Shown here one piece after another: positions 27,328-35,939 of a stretch of 64,000 bases of DNA (positions are counted from its first letter, which is position 1; each line of letters opens with the position of its first letter). Position numbers and translations under genes: made by a program. This DNA is from Streptomyces sp. ASQP_92 (GTDB lineage Bacteria > Actinomycetota > Actinomycetes > Streptomycetales > Streptomycetaceae): the NCBI RefSeq assembly GCF_025399895.1, contig NZ_JAODUA010000004.1, positions 124,001 to 188,000 on the forward strand, given 5' to 3'. The notes beneath the pieces were generated by a model. The model was given only the letters and a program-made list of their open reading frames with translations. It was not told where the DNA came from and made no database searches.

Positions 27328-29454
27328 ATGCCTACGCACAAGACGACGACCCGTACAGCCTCTCTGTTGCTGGTCACGGCGATCGCTTCGGTCAGTCTCG
27401 TGACCGGAACCGCTCACGCTGACTCCGTCCAGTCCAGCTGGCAGTCGGTGACCTCGACCGGCACCTTGGGCAAGGGCGCGGCCGCAGGGGGCCAGGTGAC
27501 CCGTCAGCAGGTGGTGGACCGCGCGAGGGACTGGGCGGTCAACGCGGTTCCCTACAGCAGAAACGGCCTCAACTCTCCGTACAGTTGGTACTCGGACGCC
27601 GCGACGGGCGGTCGCTACCGACAGGACTGCTCGGGACTGATATCGATGGCCTGGCAGCTGCCCGACAGTCGTAACACCTGGTCACTGCGCGACGTTTCGA
27701 CGCAGATCAGCCGCTCGGACCTGAAGCCCGGCGACGCTCTCAACAACACCGACACCCACGTGATCCTTTTCGCCGGATGGAAGGACCAGTCGGCCGGCAC
27801 GTTCTACTTCTACTCCGAGAGTGGCCGCAGCGTGCCCACCCAGCGCTACGTCGGCGACTTCAACGCCAGGATGCTGTCGGGGCACCCGACGAGCGGGTAC
27901 CAGGCGTACCGCTACGACAAGATCGTCGACGGCTCCGTCACCTCGGACCCGGGCGGCAACCAGCCGAACGCGACTCCCGCCGTCGCATCCATCACCGGCC
28001 CGGCCAGCACCGCGATCGTGACCGGCGAGATCCCGCTGACCGCGTCGGTCGCCGAGAGCGTCGGAACCCCCACCGGTGCGGAGTTCTTCATCGACGGTGA
28101 ATCCGCGGGCGTTGTCGACGCCTCCAGCGCCAACTACGCCGTCTCCCTTGACACCGCCGAACTGTCCGACGGCCCTCACACCCTCACCGTCCGGGCCAAG
28201 AACGGCGCAAGCCAGGCGGGTCCGATCTCGGCCGCCCGGGGGTTCTTCGTCGCCAACAAGGCGGTGCCGACCACGACGACCGGTGACTTCAACGGCGACA
28301 AGAAGGACGACATCGCGGTCCTCTACAACAACGGCCAGAACGCGGCGGGCAAGAACATCACCGCGCTGTGGACGTTCACCAGCACCGGAAACGGCTTCGG
28401 CGCCCCGGTCAAGGCCTGGGACAACGACAACGCGAGCACCGGCTCCTGGAACGCCGACCGCAGCAAGCTGACCGTCGGCGACTTCAACGGCGACGGCAAG
28501 GCAGACGTGGGCGTCCTCTACAACAACGGCGAGTCGGCCACCGGCAAGAACATCACCGCGCTGTGGACGTTCACCAGCACCGGAAACGGCTTCGGCGCCC
28601 CGGTCAAGGCCTGGGACAACGACGACACCACCACCGGTTCATGGAACTGGGACCGCAGCAAGCCCGTTGCGGGCGACTTCAACGGCGACGGCAAGGACGA
28701 CCTCGGCGTCCTCTACAACGAGGGCCAGGACGTCGGCGGCGTCAACCACACCGCCTTCCACATCTTCTACGCCTTCGACGGTGGCATCCACGGACCCAAG
28801 CGGGCCTGGGACAACGACGACACCACCACCGGTTCATGGAACTGGGACCGCAGCAAGCCCGTCGCAGGCGACTTCAACGGCGACGGCAAGGACGACCTCG
28901 GCGTCCTCTACAACGAGGGCCAGGACGACAAGGGCGTCAACCACACCGCCTTCCACGTCGGCTACGGACGCGCCGACGGCATCACCGCACCAGAGCGAGC
29001 CTGGGACAACAACGACACCACCACCGGTTCGTGGAACTGGGAGCGCAGCAAGGCCGTTGCGGGCGACTTCAACGGCGACGGCAAGGACGACCTCGGCATC
29101 TTCTATGACGGCGGCCAGGACGGCGCCGGCGTGAACCACTCCGCCTTCCACATCGGCTACGGACGCGCCGACGGCATCACCGCACCCAAGCGAGCCTGGG
29201 ACAACAACGACACCACGTCCGGTTCGTGGAACGCCGATCGCAGCAAGCTCGTGGCCGGTGACTTCAACGGCGACGGCAAGGACGACCTCGGCGTCCTGTA
29301 CAACAACGGCGAGGACCAGCAGGGCAAGAACAACGCGTCGCTGTTCACCTTCAACGGCCGCAACGACGGTACGTACGGCATCTACGGGCCGGTGAAGGCC
29401 TGGGACAACAGCGCCTCCGGCAGCTGGAACTGGTACCGCAGCGACCTGGGCTGA
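27328..29454 (+). CDS. Secreted NlpC/P60-like cell-wall hydrolase with Ig-like domain and six FG-GAP repeats
   Basis: The 708-residue protein has a signal peptide (cleavage near TAHA-DS) and a catalytic domain at about 55-200 with Cys101 in QDCSGLISMAW and His144 in DTHVILFAGW, the NlpC/P60-type pair. An Ig-like domain follows (about 225-310; GAEFFIDGESAGVVD, SDGPHTLTVRAKNG). Six repeats of about 65 residues carry GDFNGDGKDDLGVLYN, a calcium-type DxNxDGxxD loop. It ends GSWNWYRSDLG. It probably cuts peptidoglycan peptides outside the cell. Domain architecture matches the gene at 29669. Confidence 0.85.
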   Translation: MPTHKTTTRTASLLLVTAIASVSLVTGTAHADSVQSSWQSVTSTGTLGKGAAAGGQVTRQQVVDRARDWAVNAVPYSRNGLNSPYSWYSDAATGGRYRQDCSGLISMAWQLPDSRNTWSLRDVSTQISRSDLKPGDALNNTDTHVILFAGWKDQSAGTFYFYSESGRSVPTQRYVGDFNARMLSGHPTSGYQAYRYDKIVDGSVTSDPGGNQPNATPAVASITGPASTAIVTGEIPLTASVAESVGTPTGAEFFIDGESAGVVDASSANYAVSLDTAELSDGPHTLTVRAKNGASQAGPISAARGFFVANKAVPTTTTGDFNGDKKDDIAVLYNNGQNAAGKNITALWTFTSTGNGFGAPVKAWDNDNASTGSWNADRSKLTVGDFNGDGKADVGVLYNNGESATGKNITALWTFTSTGNGFGAPVKAWDNDDTTTGSWNWDRSKPVAGDFNGDGKDDLGVLYNEGQDVGGVNHTAFHIFYAFDGGIHGPKRAWDNDDTTTGSWNWDRSKPVAGDFNGDGKDDLGVLYNEGQDDKGVNHTAFHVGYGRADGITAPERAWDNNDTTTGSWNWERSKAVAGDFNGDGKDDLGIFYDGGQDGAGVNHSAFHIGYGRADGITAPKRAWDNNDTTSGSWNADRSKLVAGDFNGDGKDDLGVLYNNGEDQQGKNNASLFTFNGRNDGTYGIYGPVKAWDNSASGSWNWYRSDLG

Positions 29455-29468
29455 CCCCCTTCAGGGCT

Positions 29469-29511
29469 GCCGACGGTCCTCGCACCTCGAACGGGTGCGA
29501 GGGCCGTCGGC
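29469..29511 (+). terminator. 18-bp hairpin terminator
   Basis: GCCGACGGTCCTCGCACC pairs with GGTGCGAGGGCCGTCGGC (one G-T pair) across a short loop, 15 bases after the stop of the NlpC/P60 gene. Confidence 0.85.
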
Positions 29512-29668
29512 GAAGCGGCTCGGCAAGGTCGCACGGGGAGCCGCCTGTTACCCCGAATCCGCACAGGACGACGAGGGCTGCCAGTAGCGGCGGCTCGACA
29601 GGCGCTCCCGACTCCCCATATTCCTTCCGGCCGCCCCATCGGGCCGCCGCTCGCCACCAGGACTTCGT

Positions 29669-31291
29669 ATGCCCCTCCCCCGCAAGCCCGCGGCGCTCAT
29701 CACCCTCACCGCCGGCCTCGCCCTGTCCCTCATTGCGGCAGGCCCCGCGTCGGCCGCATCAGTGAGCACTTGGGACCGGGTGGCCCACTGTGAAAGCACC
29801 GACGACTGGAAGATCGTCTCTGCCAACGGCCTCTACTATGGCGGGCTTCAGATCAGCAAGCCCACTTGGGACGCGTACGGTGGCCAGAAGTATGCTGCCT
29901 ACCCCCATCAGGCCACCAAGCAGCAGCAGATCCTCATAGCGGAGAAGATCCTTCGGGGTTCTGGTGCGAGTCAGTGGACCTGCGCGCGCGAGGCCGGCCT
30001 CACCAACGACGGAATCGACCCGTACCCGAGCCCCGTCCCGCCGGTCTCCGCCGTCACCGCCCCCGATACCCGTACCGTTCACGACGGTACGGTCACATTC
30101 TCCGCATCGGTGACTGATCAGGTGGGCACGCCGGTTTCCGCCACCTTCCTGGTCGACGGCGGTGACGTGGGCACGGTGACCGGATCCGGACCGACGTACA
30201 GCCTTGGCTTCGACAGCACAACGCTCGTGGACGGGCCGCACACTCTGGAGGTTCGCGCGGTCAATGACGCGGGCCAGACCGGACAGCCCTCGTCGAAGAC
30301 GACCTTCTTCACCGCCAACCGCGCTGCGGCCACACAAACCACCGGTGACTTCAACGGCGATGGCAAGGACGACATCGCCATCCTCTACGGCAACGGACAG
30401 CAGACCGACGGCACCAACCAGACCGCCCTGTGGACCCTCCTCAGCAAGGGCACGGCCGGCTTCGCCGACCCGGTCAAGTCCTGGGACAACCTCGCTTCCG
30501 GCAGCGGCTCCTGGGACTGGAACCGCTCCAAGATCACCACGGGCGACTTCAACGGTGACGGCAGAACCGACATCGGCGTCCTCTACAACAACGGGCAGCA
30601 GACCAACGGCACCAACCAGACTTCTTTGTGGACGTTCAGCAGCAACGGCAGCGGCTTCGCGGCCCCCGTCAAGGCATGGCAGAGCACCGAAAGCTGGAAC
30701 TGGGACCGTTCGAAGCTCACCGCCGGGGACTTCAACGGTGACGGCAAGAGCGATGTCGGCGTGCTCTACAACGTGGGGGAACAGGCGGACGGTTCACACC
30801 AGACGGCACTGTGGACGTTCACCAGCACCGGCAACGGCTTCACAGCGCCGCAGCTGAAGTGGGACAACAACGACCGCACCACCGGATCATGGAACTGGGA
30901 CCGCTCCAAGGTCGTCGCAGGCGACTTCAACGGTGACGGCAAGAGCGACGTCGGCGTGCTCTACAACAACGGACAGCAAACCGACGGCACCAACAAGTCC
31001 GCCCTGTGGACCGCCACCAGCAACGGCAGCGGCTTCGGCGCACCGGTGAAGAAGTGGGAAAGCTCCGGCAGTTGGAACGCCGACTCCTCCAAGGTCACGT
31101 CCGGCGACTTCAACGGCGATGGCCGCACCGACGTCGGCGTTCTCTACAACTACGGGCAGGATGCCCAAGGAACCAACCGCACCGGTCTGTGGACCTTCAC
31201 CAGCACGGGCACGGACTTCGGATCCCCGACGACGCAGTGGGACAGCAGCCGCACAGGCTCCTGGAACTGGTACCGCAGCGACCTGGCCTGA
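29669..31291 (+). CDS. Secreted Rpf-like transglycosylase with Ig-like domain and five FG-GAP repeats
   Basis: The 540-residue protein has a signal peptide (cleavage near ASAA-SV), then a transglycosylase-like/resuscitation-promoting-factor domain at about 31-112: WDRVAHCESTDDWKI with catalytic Glu42, GLYYGGLQISKPTWDAYGG, and the partner cysteine in QWTCAREAG. An Ig-like domain (about 125-220; ATFLVDGGDVGTV, VDGPHTLEVRAVND) leads to five GDFNGDGK repeats and the same terminal GSWNWYRSDLA as the gene before. Rpf enzymes cut the glycan backbone and promote spore germination. No c-di-AMP riboswitch, often found before rpf genes, is visible upstream. Confidence 0.88.
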   Translation: MPLPRKPAALITLTAGLALSLIAAGPASAASVSTWDRVAHCESTDDWKIVSANGLYYGGLQISKPTWDAYGGQKYAAYPHQATKQQQILIAEKILRGSGASQWTCAREAGLTNDGIDPYPSPVPPVSAVTAPDTRTVHDGTVTFSASVTDQVGTPVSATFLVDGGDVGTVTGSGPTYSLGFDSTTLVDGPHTLEVRAVNDAGQTGQPSSKTTFFTANRAAATQTTGDFNGDGKDDIAILYGNGQQTDGTNQTALWTLLSKGTAGFADPVKSWDNLASGSGSWDWNRSKITTGDFNGDGRTDIGVLYNNGQQTNGTNQTSLWTFSSNGSGFAAPVKAWQSTESWNWDRSKLTAGDFNGDGKSDVGVLYNVGEQADGSHQTALWTFTSTGNGFTAPQLKWDNNDRTTGSWNWDRSKVVAGDFNGDGKSDVGVLYNNGQQTDGTNKSALWTATSNGSGFGAPVKKWESSGSWNADSSKVTSGDFNGDGRTDVGVLYNYGQDAQGTNRTGLWTFTSTGTDFGSPTTQWDSSRTGSWNWYRSDLA

Positions 31292-31487
31292 GGACCCGGA
31301 TCCCAGCGCCTCGCCGCCGACTGAGATGCCCAGGAACACCGGCTGGTGGCCTTGGGCGTCTCGGCATGTGTTCGTCGGTCAGCGATTCTGGGTGCGGTCC
31401 GGGGAGTCCTCCGGCCGGTCTTGGGTCGTAGGGGCGGACTCCGTATGCCGGCCGTCGCCACAGCGGGGCAGGAAAGGGTGAATCCCC

Positions 31488-31671
31488 ACGCGCTGCCCCT
31501 CGACGACTTCTCCACCGAGGTGATGCATCCGCTCTCGCAGGACCCACCCCGCGCGAAATCCTCGTGGACAACGTCCGCATGCACCGCTGGGCCGAGCGCG
31601 ACGGCACGTACACCGGCCCGGTCGCCCAGCGCTCCCGGGCCCTGGCCATGCTCCCCCGCCGACAGGGCTGA
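31488..31671 (+). pseudogene. Frame-disrupted coding remnant
   Basis: One frame reads LPLDDFSTEVMHPLSQ. The next frame continues EILVDNVRMHRWAERDGTYT and PVAQRSRALAMLP to a stop at 31671. Both have protein-like composition, pointing to a short leftover of a gene with one indel near 31545. The family is not identified. The rest of 31292-31850 shows no gene. Confidence 0.3.
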
Positions 31672-31850
31672 CGCCTGCCCGTTCCGATTCCCCAAGTACC
31701 AGTCGGCGAAGCGGTGTTCGTGCCCGGTGAGATTCTCGTCGGGGGTGGGAGTGAAGGCGGTGGAGTCCGGGCTGGTGGTGGTGTGGGCTCTTTATCCGCC
31801 GGTCACCCTCCCGGCCTCCCTATATTTCCCATCGAATTACTAGGGAAGCA

Positions 31851-31880
31851 TTGACGGTCCGCCGATCCGGTGCGCAGGAT
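31851..31880 (+). promoter_or_regulatory. Promoter of the Cys leader/oxidoreductase unit
   Basis: TTGACG (31851-31856) and CAGGAT (31875-31880) are 18 bases apart. The likely start of transcription falls at or next to the leader ATG (31887), which makes the leader nearly leaderless. An inverted repeat TTCCC...GGGAA lies just upstream (about 31825-31847). Confidence 0.5.
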
Positions 31881-31886
31881 GGGCCC

Positions 31887-31970
31887 ATGGCCCCCTCACA
31901 GCAGCGACTCGTTCGCCGACTGCACGTCGACTTCGGTCACGTCACCAGTGCCGCCTGTTGCCACGCGTAG
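31887..31970 (+). CDS. Cysteine-rich leader peptide (27 residues)
   Basis: The frame starts MAPSQQRLVRRLHVDF and ends TSAACCHA before TAG at 31968. Actinobacteria place such small peptides, with an Arg-rich middle, a HxD motif and tandem cysteines near the end, ahead of sulfur-metabolism operons, where ribosome stalling at Cys codons controls the downstream gene. The ATG lies 7 bases from the proposed -10 box. The downstream gene at 32093 is a sulfur-type oxidoreductase, which fits. Confidence 0.75.
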   Translation: MAPSQQRLVRRLHVDFGHVTSAACCHA

Positions 31971-32002
31971 AGCACTGCGCTCACACGTGTCGGCCCGTAA
32001 CA

Positions 32003-32058
32003 GGCGGTTGGGTCAAGGGACATACGCGGCTTCCCGAGCAGCGCGCGGTCCCAACGCC
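32003..32058 (+). promoter_or_regulatory. Possible attenuator hairpin after the Cys leader
   Basis: GGCGGTTGGGTC (32003-32014) can pair with GGTCCCAACGCC (32047-32058) with one bulged base, just ahead of the GAGGAG ribosome site of the oxidoreductase gene. The regulatory role is inferred from position. Confidence 0.45.
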
Positions 32059-32092
32059 CCCTCTGCCTGACCATCTTGAGGAGACCACCGCC

Positions 32093-33343
32093 ATGGGCGT
32101 TGCCACCGCGCCGTCCGTTCACGTTGACGTTCCCGTTCCCGTCACGGATGCCGACCGGATCGGGCCCAGCGGTGCGCACTGGCCGCGAGTGGCCCGCGAG
32201 ACCGCCGACGATCTGGCCACGGACGCGGCGGCCAGGGAGCAGGCGGGCAAGGCCCCTTTCGACGAGGTGTCCCGTCTGCGTGAGGCGGAGTTGCTGACGC
32301 TCCTCATACCGCGCGAGCTCGGCGGAGGCGGTGCGGACTGGCCCACGGCCTGCGCCGTCGTCCGGGAGATCGCCGCCGCCGACGGCGCGGTCGGTCAACT
32401 GCTCGCCTGTCACTACTTCCTGTCGTGGAGCGCCCGGCTGTTCTCCGCGCCCGTCCTGGCCGCCGAGATCGAGCGGCAGACCGCGGCACAGCAGTGGTGC
32501 TGGGGTGGTGGACTCGGTGGCCAGGAGCTGCCGTTGACACTGACCAAGACGTCCGGTGGTTATGTGCTCGACGGCCGGCAGAGCTACGCCACCGGGGTCC
32601 TGGTCGCCGACCGTCTCGCCGTGCGGGCCGAGCGCGCCGACACGGGCGAACCCTTCGCGGTCGTCGTCGATGCCGCCCGTCTCGGCGTAGGGATCGACGG
32701 CGACGCCGACACCTTCGGCCAGCGGCTCGCGGCCGGCGGAAACGTGGAGTTCGATGCCGTGCCCGTCGCCGCCCACGACGTGCTCGGATCCCTGTCCACG
32801 GACGAGGACGTCCTGTCGCCCCGGGCCGCTCTCGCGTCGCCGATCGGGCGCCTCCTCTCGGCCCAGCTGCTGCTCGGCATGACCGAGGGGGTGCTCGCCG
32901 AAGCGCGTGAGTACAGCAGGAGCCACTCCCCCTGGCGTCCGGACTGGCCGATCGGGTCTCCCCAGGACCCGCAGGTCCTGACCACCTACGGAGAACTCAC
33001 CGTCCTCGCCCGCTCCGCCTCCGCCCTCGCCGACCAGGCGCTCACAGCCGTGCACACCGGGCTGGCACGCGACGAGGATCTGACCTTCGACGAGTACGCG
33101 GAGATCTCCGTCCTGGTGGCCGTGGCCGAAGCCGCCGCTTCCAGGGCGGCGCAGGAGTCGACCACGCGCGCCCTGGACGTCATCGGCGCCCGTTCCGCGT
33201 CCGCGCGGCTCGGCTTCGACCGCTTCTGGCGCAACGCCCGGGCCCACACGCTGTACGAGCCCATCGCCCCGCGGCTTCGCGACGTCGGGGACTACTTCCT
33301 CAACGGCGCGCACCCTCCATTCGTCCTGCCTGTCCGCCCGTGA
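32093..33343 (+). CDS. Acyl-CoA-dehydrogenase-like flavin monooxygenase (SfnB/DszC type)
   Basis: The 416-residue protein has the acyl-CoA dehydrogenase fold: N-terminal helices (FDEVSRLREAELLTLLIPRE, LGGGGADWPTACAVVREIAA), central beta domain, and a C-terminal helical bundle (ALDVIGARSASARLGFDRFW). AADGAVGQLLACHYFLSW resembles the DszC/SfnB group, which uses reduced flavin to oxidise organosulfur compounds. GAGGAG precedes ATG 32093. The Cys leader peptide upstream and the Rrf2 regulator downstream support a role in sulfur acquisition. The substrate is not known. Confidence 0.8.
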   Translation: MGVATAPSVHVDVPVPVTDADRIGPSGAHWPRVARETADDLATDAAAREQAGKAPFDEVSRLREAELLTLLIPRELGGGGADWPTACAVVREIAAADGAVGQLLACHYFLSWSARLFSAPVLAAEIERQTAAQQWCWGGGLGGQELPLTLTKTSGGYVLDGRQSYATGVLVADRLAVRAERADTGEPFAVVVDAARLGVGIDGDADTFGQRLAAGGNVEFDAVPVAAHDVLGSLSTDEDVLSPRAALASPIGRLLSAQLLLGMTEGVLAEAREYSRSHSPWRPDWPIGSPQDPQVLTTYGELTVLARSASALADQALTAVHTGLARDEDLTFDEYAEISVLVAVAEAAASRAAQESTTRALDVIGARSASARLGFDRFWRNARAHTLYEPIAPRLRDVGDYFLNGAHPPFVLPVRP

Positions 33344-33414
33344 GGATCCGGAGCCACGCACGCGCGACGAGATCGCCGCCCACGCCGATCGGCACCGTAC
33401 GGAATACTGCGGAC

Positions 33415-33873
33415 ATGAGGATCTCAGCCAGGGCCGACTACGCGGTGCGCGCCGCATTGCAGCTCGCCGCGTCACCGGATGCCGCGCCGCTGAAGGCCGA
33501 GGCCATCGCCGACGCCCAGAACATCCCGCACAAATTCCTCGAAGGCATCCTCAACGACATGCGCCGGGGCGGTCTCGTGCTCAGCCAGCGTGGCATCAAC
33601 GGCGGTTACCGGCTGGCCAAGCCCGCCGAGTCCATCAGCATCGCCGACGTCATACGTGTCGTGGACGGTCCGCTGGTGTCCGTGCGCGGCGTACGCCCTC
33701 CGGAGCTGTCCTACACCGGGCCCGCCCAATCACTGCTCCCCCTGTGGATCGCACTGCGTTCCAACGTGCGGGAGATCCTGGACGGCGTATCCCTGGCCGA
33801 TGTCGCGTCGGCCCAACTCCCGCCGTCCGTCGCCGCGTTGGCCGACGCTCCCGGAGCCTGGACCAACCCCTGA
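33415..33873 (+). CDS. Rrf2-family regulator lacking cysteines (CymR-like)
   Basis: The 152-residue protein begins MRISARADYAVRAALQLA and has the Rrf2 recognition region IPHKFLEGILNDMRRGGLV, then the wing GINGGYRLAKPAESISIADV. There is no cysteine anywhere, so it cannot hold the iron-sulfur cluster of IscR/NsrR. It resembles the cluster-free CymR type that controls cysteine metabolism. ATG 33415 has no ribosome site and may be leaderless. It lies 72 bases after the sulfur-type oxidoreductase gene. Confidence 0.85.
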   Translation: MRISARADYAVRAALQLAASPDAAPLKAEAIADAQNIPHKFLEGILNDMRRGGLVLSQRGINGGYRLAKPAESISIADVIRVVDGPLVSVRGVRPPELSYTGPAQSLLPLWIALRSNVREILDGVSLADVASAQLPPSVAALADAPGAWTNP

Positions 33874-33886
33874 GGCGTCGAACCAC

Positions 33887-35755
33887 TCACTGCTGGACGA
33901 TCTCCTCCGCACCGAACCGCAGGGCGCAGTCCCACGTGTCGATGTCGCTGAACATCAACTGCACCAATTCGATGGACCACTTCCAGTCACAGTTCTTCAC
34001 CCCGAACAGCGCGGCCAGCGTGTTCCTCAGGGGCATACCGATGTAGCGCCGCTTCAGACCCACGCGGGACGGGACTCGTACCGAGCCGAGATCCTCCGCC
34101 GTGACGTGGCCCCGTTCCACCAGCCACTCCTCGATGAAGGACTGGGTCACCGGCTGGCCCTTCTCCTTTGCCGCCTCCACGAGAGTGGTGCGCACGGCGT
34201 CGGCGGCGCCCGCTTCACCGAGGCCTGCCAGCCACTTTCCGAGCTCGGGGCGGAGGGCGAACGAGGTGTCGTTCGTCTGCCCGGAACTCTGCTGCTTGCG
34301 CCACGTGTCGATCTTCTCCATCGCGGCGTACTGCTCGTCGCCCGTGAAGTCGTCGTGGTCGGGGCCGCCGCCGAAGTTCCCCAGGTTGGCCGCTTGTCTG
34401 CCGGGCGAGCCGCTGCTGCTGATCATGGTGGCGTTGGACGTGCCGTCGGACTTCGGGAACGAGCCGGCCATGGTGTAGATGAGGCCGTTGAGGTCGTCCG
34501 GCGAGCTCAGGTCGAGGCCCATCTGGTCGGCCGTCGTGATGACGTCGTAGTAGTACAGGTGCGCGCCCGACTCCTTGATCGCGTTCTGTACGGTCTCGCT
34601 GAGCAGCACACTCTCGACGGAGTTCTCGACCACGTCGACGCCACCGAACTCGGCGAGCAGACCCGCGTGGGCCTCGCCCACGTTCCCGAGCCCGACCTGC
34701 CCGGTGACCCGGTCGCCCTTCAACTCCGTGAGCACCTGCCAGGCCTGCGCGAGGACGCGCTTGTCGGCGTCCAGGTTGTGGATGACCAGGCTGTCGAACC
34801 GGCCCTGGAACAGGGCGGCGACCCGTTCGAGGCGGGCGCGCAGCACTTCGGCCGACTCGCCCGTACGGACGTCGAACTTGTACAGGATCTCGTAGCTGTC
34901 GCGCGGCAGTCCGGCCAGCACCTCGGAAACGATCTCGGTGTTGCGGTAGCTCTCCGCCGTGTCGAAGCGCCGGTACCCCGCGTCGACGGCGCTGGTGAGC
35001 TGTTCCTTGCTGCGTCCGTCCACACCGAAGACCAGCCACGGCTTGGCCGTCTCGGACTCCGGGGAGTCGGCCGGCATCCGGGCGATCACCGGGGAACCCT
35101 GGTGCGTGGGGCCGGCAGCGGGCACGGTGGCGCGCTGGACCGGCGGCGAACCGGCCATCACCCGCCGGGCGTTGGCCTCCGCCGCGCGCTCGAACGTGTC
35201 CGAGGGATCCGAGACGCGCAGGCCGTCGCCCCGGTCGGTGCCGGTGACCGGCCCTTGGCGCTGCTGGATGACGTGGGTCAACTCGTGGGCCAGCGTGTGC
35301 TTGTCGGCACCGCTGTCGCCGATGACGACGTGGTCACCGCTCGTGTAGGCACGCGCCCCGACTTCGGCGGCCGATGCCTTGGCTTCGGGGCCGTCATGGA
35401 TGCGTACGCCGGTGAAGTCGGCGCCGAGGCGGGCCTCCATGTCGGTACGGGTGTGGTCGTCCAGCGGACGGCCGGGCGCACGCAGCACATCGTGGACGGC
35501 CGAGCGTCGCTGCACCGCCGGGGCCTCTGCCTGACCGTGCTCCCGCTGCACTCCGCAACCGTCCGTGAGGACGTGCTGCTCCTGGGACCACCCGTGGCCG
35601 GAGTCTCGCAGCATCTGCACCACCGCGGCGTTGCCCGCGGCGCTCTGGAGTGCGAGGAGCCCGGTGGGTATCGCGCCCTCCGCGGCCGTTGGCGTGGCCG
35701 CGCCCTTGCGGGGCGTCCTGCTCCGGGGCGTCTGGGCCTGCTCGTTGGCGTGCAT
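33887..35755 (-). CDS. DUF4157 (contractile-injection-system-type) protein fused to an aldo/keto-reductase domain
   Basis: The 622-residue protein has no signal peptide. Residues 90-170 form a DUF4157 domain (DFTGVRIHDGPEA, AYTSGDHVVIG, and zinc-protease-like HELTHVIQQRQ at 157). After a VQR-containing linker, residues 240-480 read as an aldo/keto reductase. Asp265 and Tyr270 lie in FDTAESYRNTE, Lys293 in ILYKFDVRTG and His326 in LVIHNLD, so the catalytic tetrad is intact. A 130-residue tail of unknown fold follows. DUF4157 marks cargo of extracellular contractile injection systems. GAGAGG precedes ATG 35755. No structural injection genes are in this window. Confidence 0.82.
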   Translation of the reverse strand: MHANEQAQTPRSRTPRKGAATPTAAEGAIPTGLLALQSAAGNAAVVQMLRDSGHGWSQEQHVLTDGCGVQREHGQAEAPAVQRRSAVHDVLRAPGRPLDDHTRTDMEARLGADFTGVRIHDGPEAKASAAEVGARAYTSGDHVVIGDSGADKHTLAHELTHVIQQRQGPVTGTDRGDGLRVSDPSDTFERAAEANARRVMAGSPPVQRATVPAAGPTHQGSPVIARMPADSPESETAKPWLVFGVDGRSKEQLTSAVDAGYRRFDTAESYRNTEIVSEVLAGLPRDSYEILYKFDVRTGESAEVLRARLERVAALFQGRFDSLVIHNLDADKRVLAQAWQVLTELKGDRVTGQVGLGNVGEAHAGLLAEFGGVDVVENSVESVLLSETVQNAIKESGAHLYYYDVITTADQMGLDLSSPDDLNGLIYTMAGSFPKSDGTSNATMISSSGSPGRQAANLGNFGGGPDHDDFTGDEQYAAMEKIDTWRKQQSSGQTNDTSFALRPELGKWLAGLGEAGAADAVRTTLVEAAKEKGQPVTQSFIEEWLVERGHVTAEDLGSVRVPSRVGLKRRYIGMPLRNTLAALFGVKNCDWKWSIELVQLMFSDIDTWDCALRFGAEEIVQQ

Positions 35756-35939
35756 GGGGACCTCTCACGGGCGCGAGCCGGGACTGGGTTTCCCAGCCTA
35801 TAGCCCGGCCTCTGGGCGGAGTAACTGCCCGTGAAATTCAGCCAATTCACCCCCAGACGTGCGGCCGGCCCCCTGAGGCGTTGTGATGAGTGGAGTCACC
35901 ACGCTGCCGCAAGGGGCCCGCCTCGGCGAGTCCTCCCTG

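Noticed and set aside
29512..29668. A c-di-AMP (ydaO-type) riboswitch before the Rpf-like gene
   Set aside because: The conserved core elements expected for this riboswitch are not seen, and the gap is mostly taken by a terminator and a short leader.
33887..35755. Pseudo-enzyme status for the aldo/keto-reductase domain
   Set aside because: All four tetrad residues (Asp, Tyr, Lys, His) are present in their usual context, so loss of activity is not supported by the sequence.
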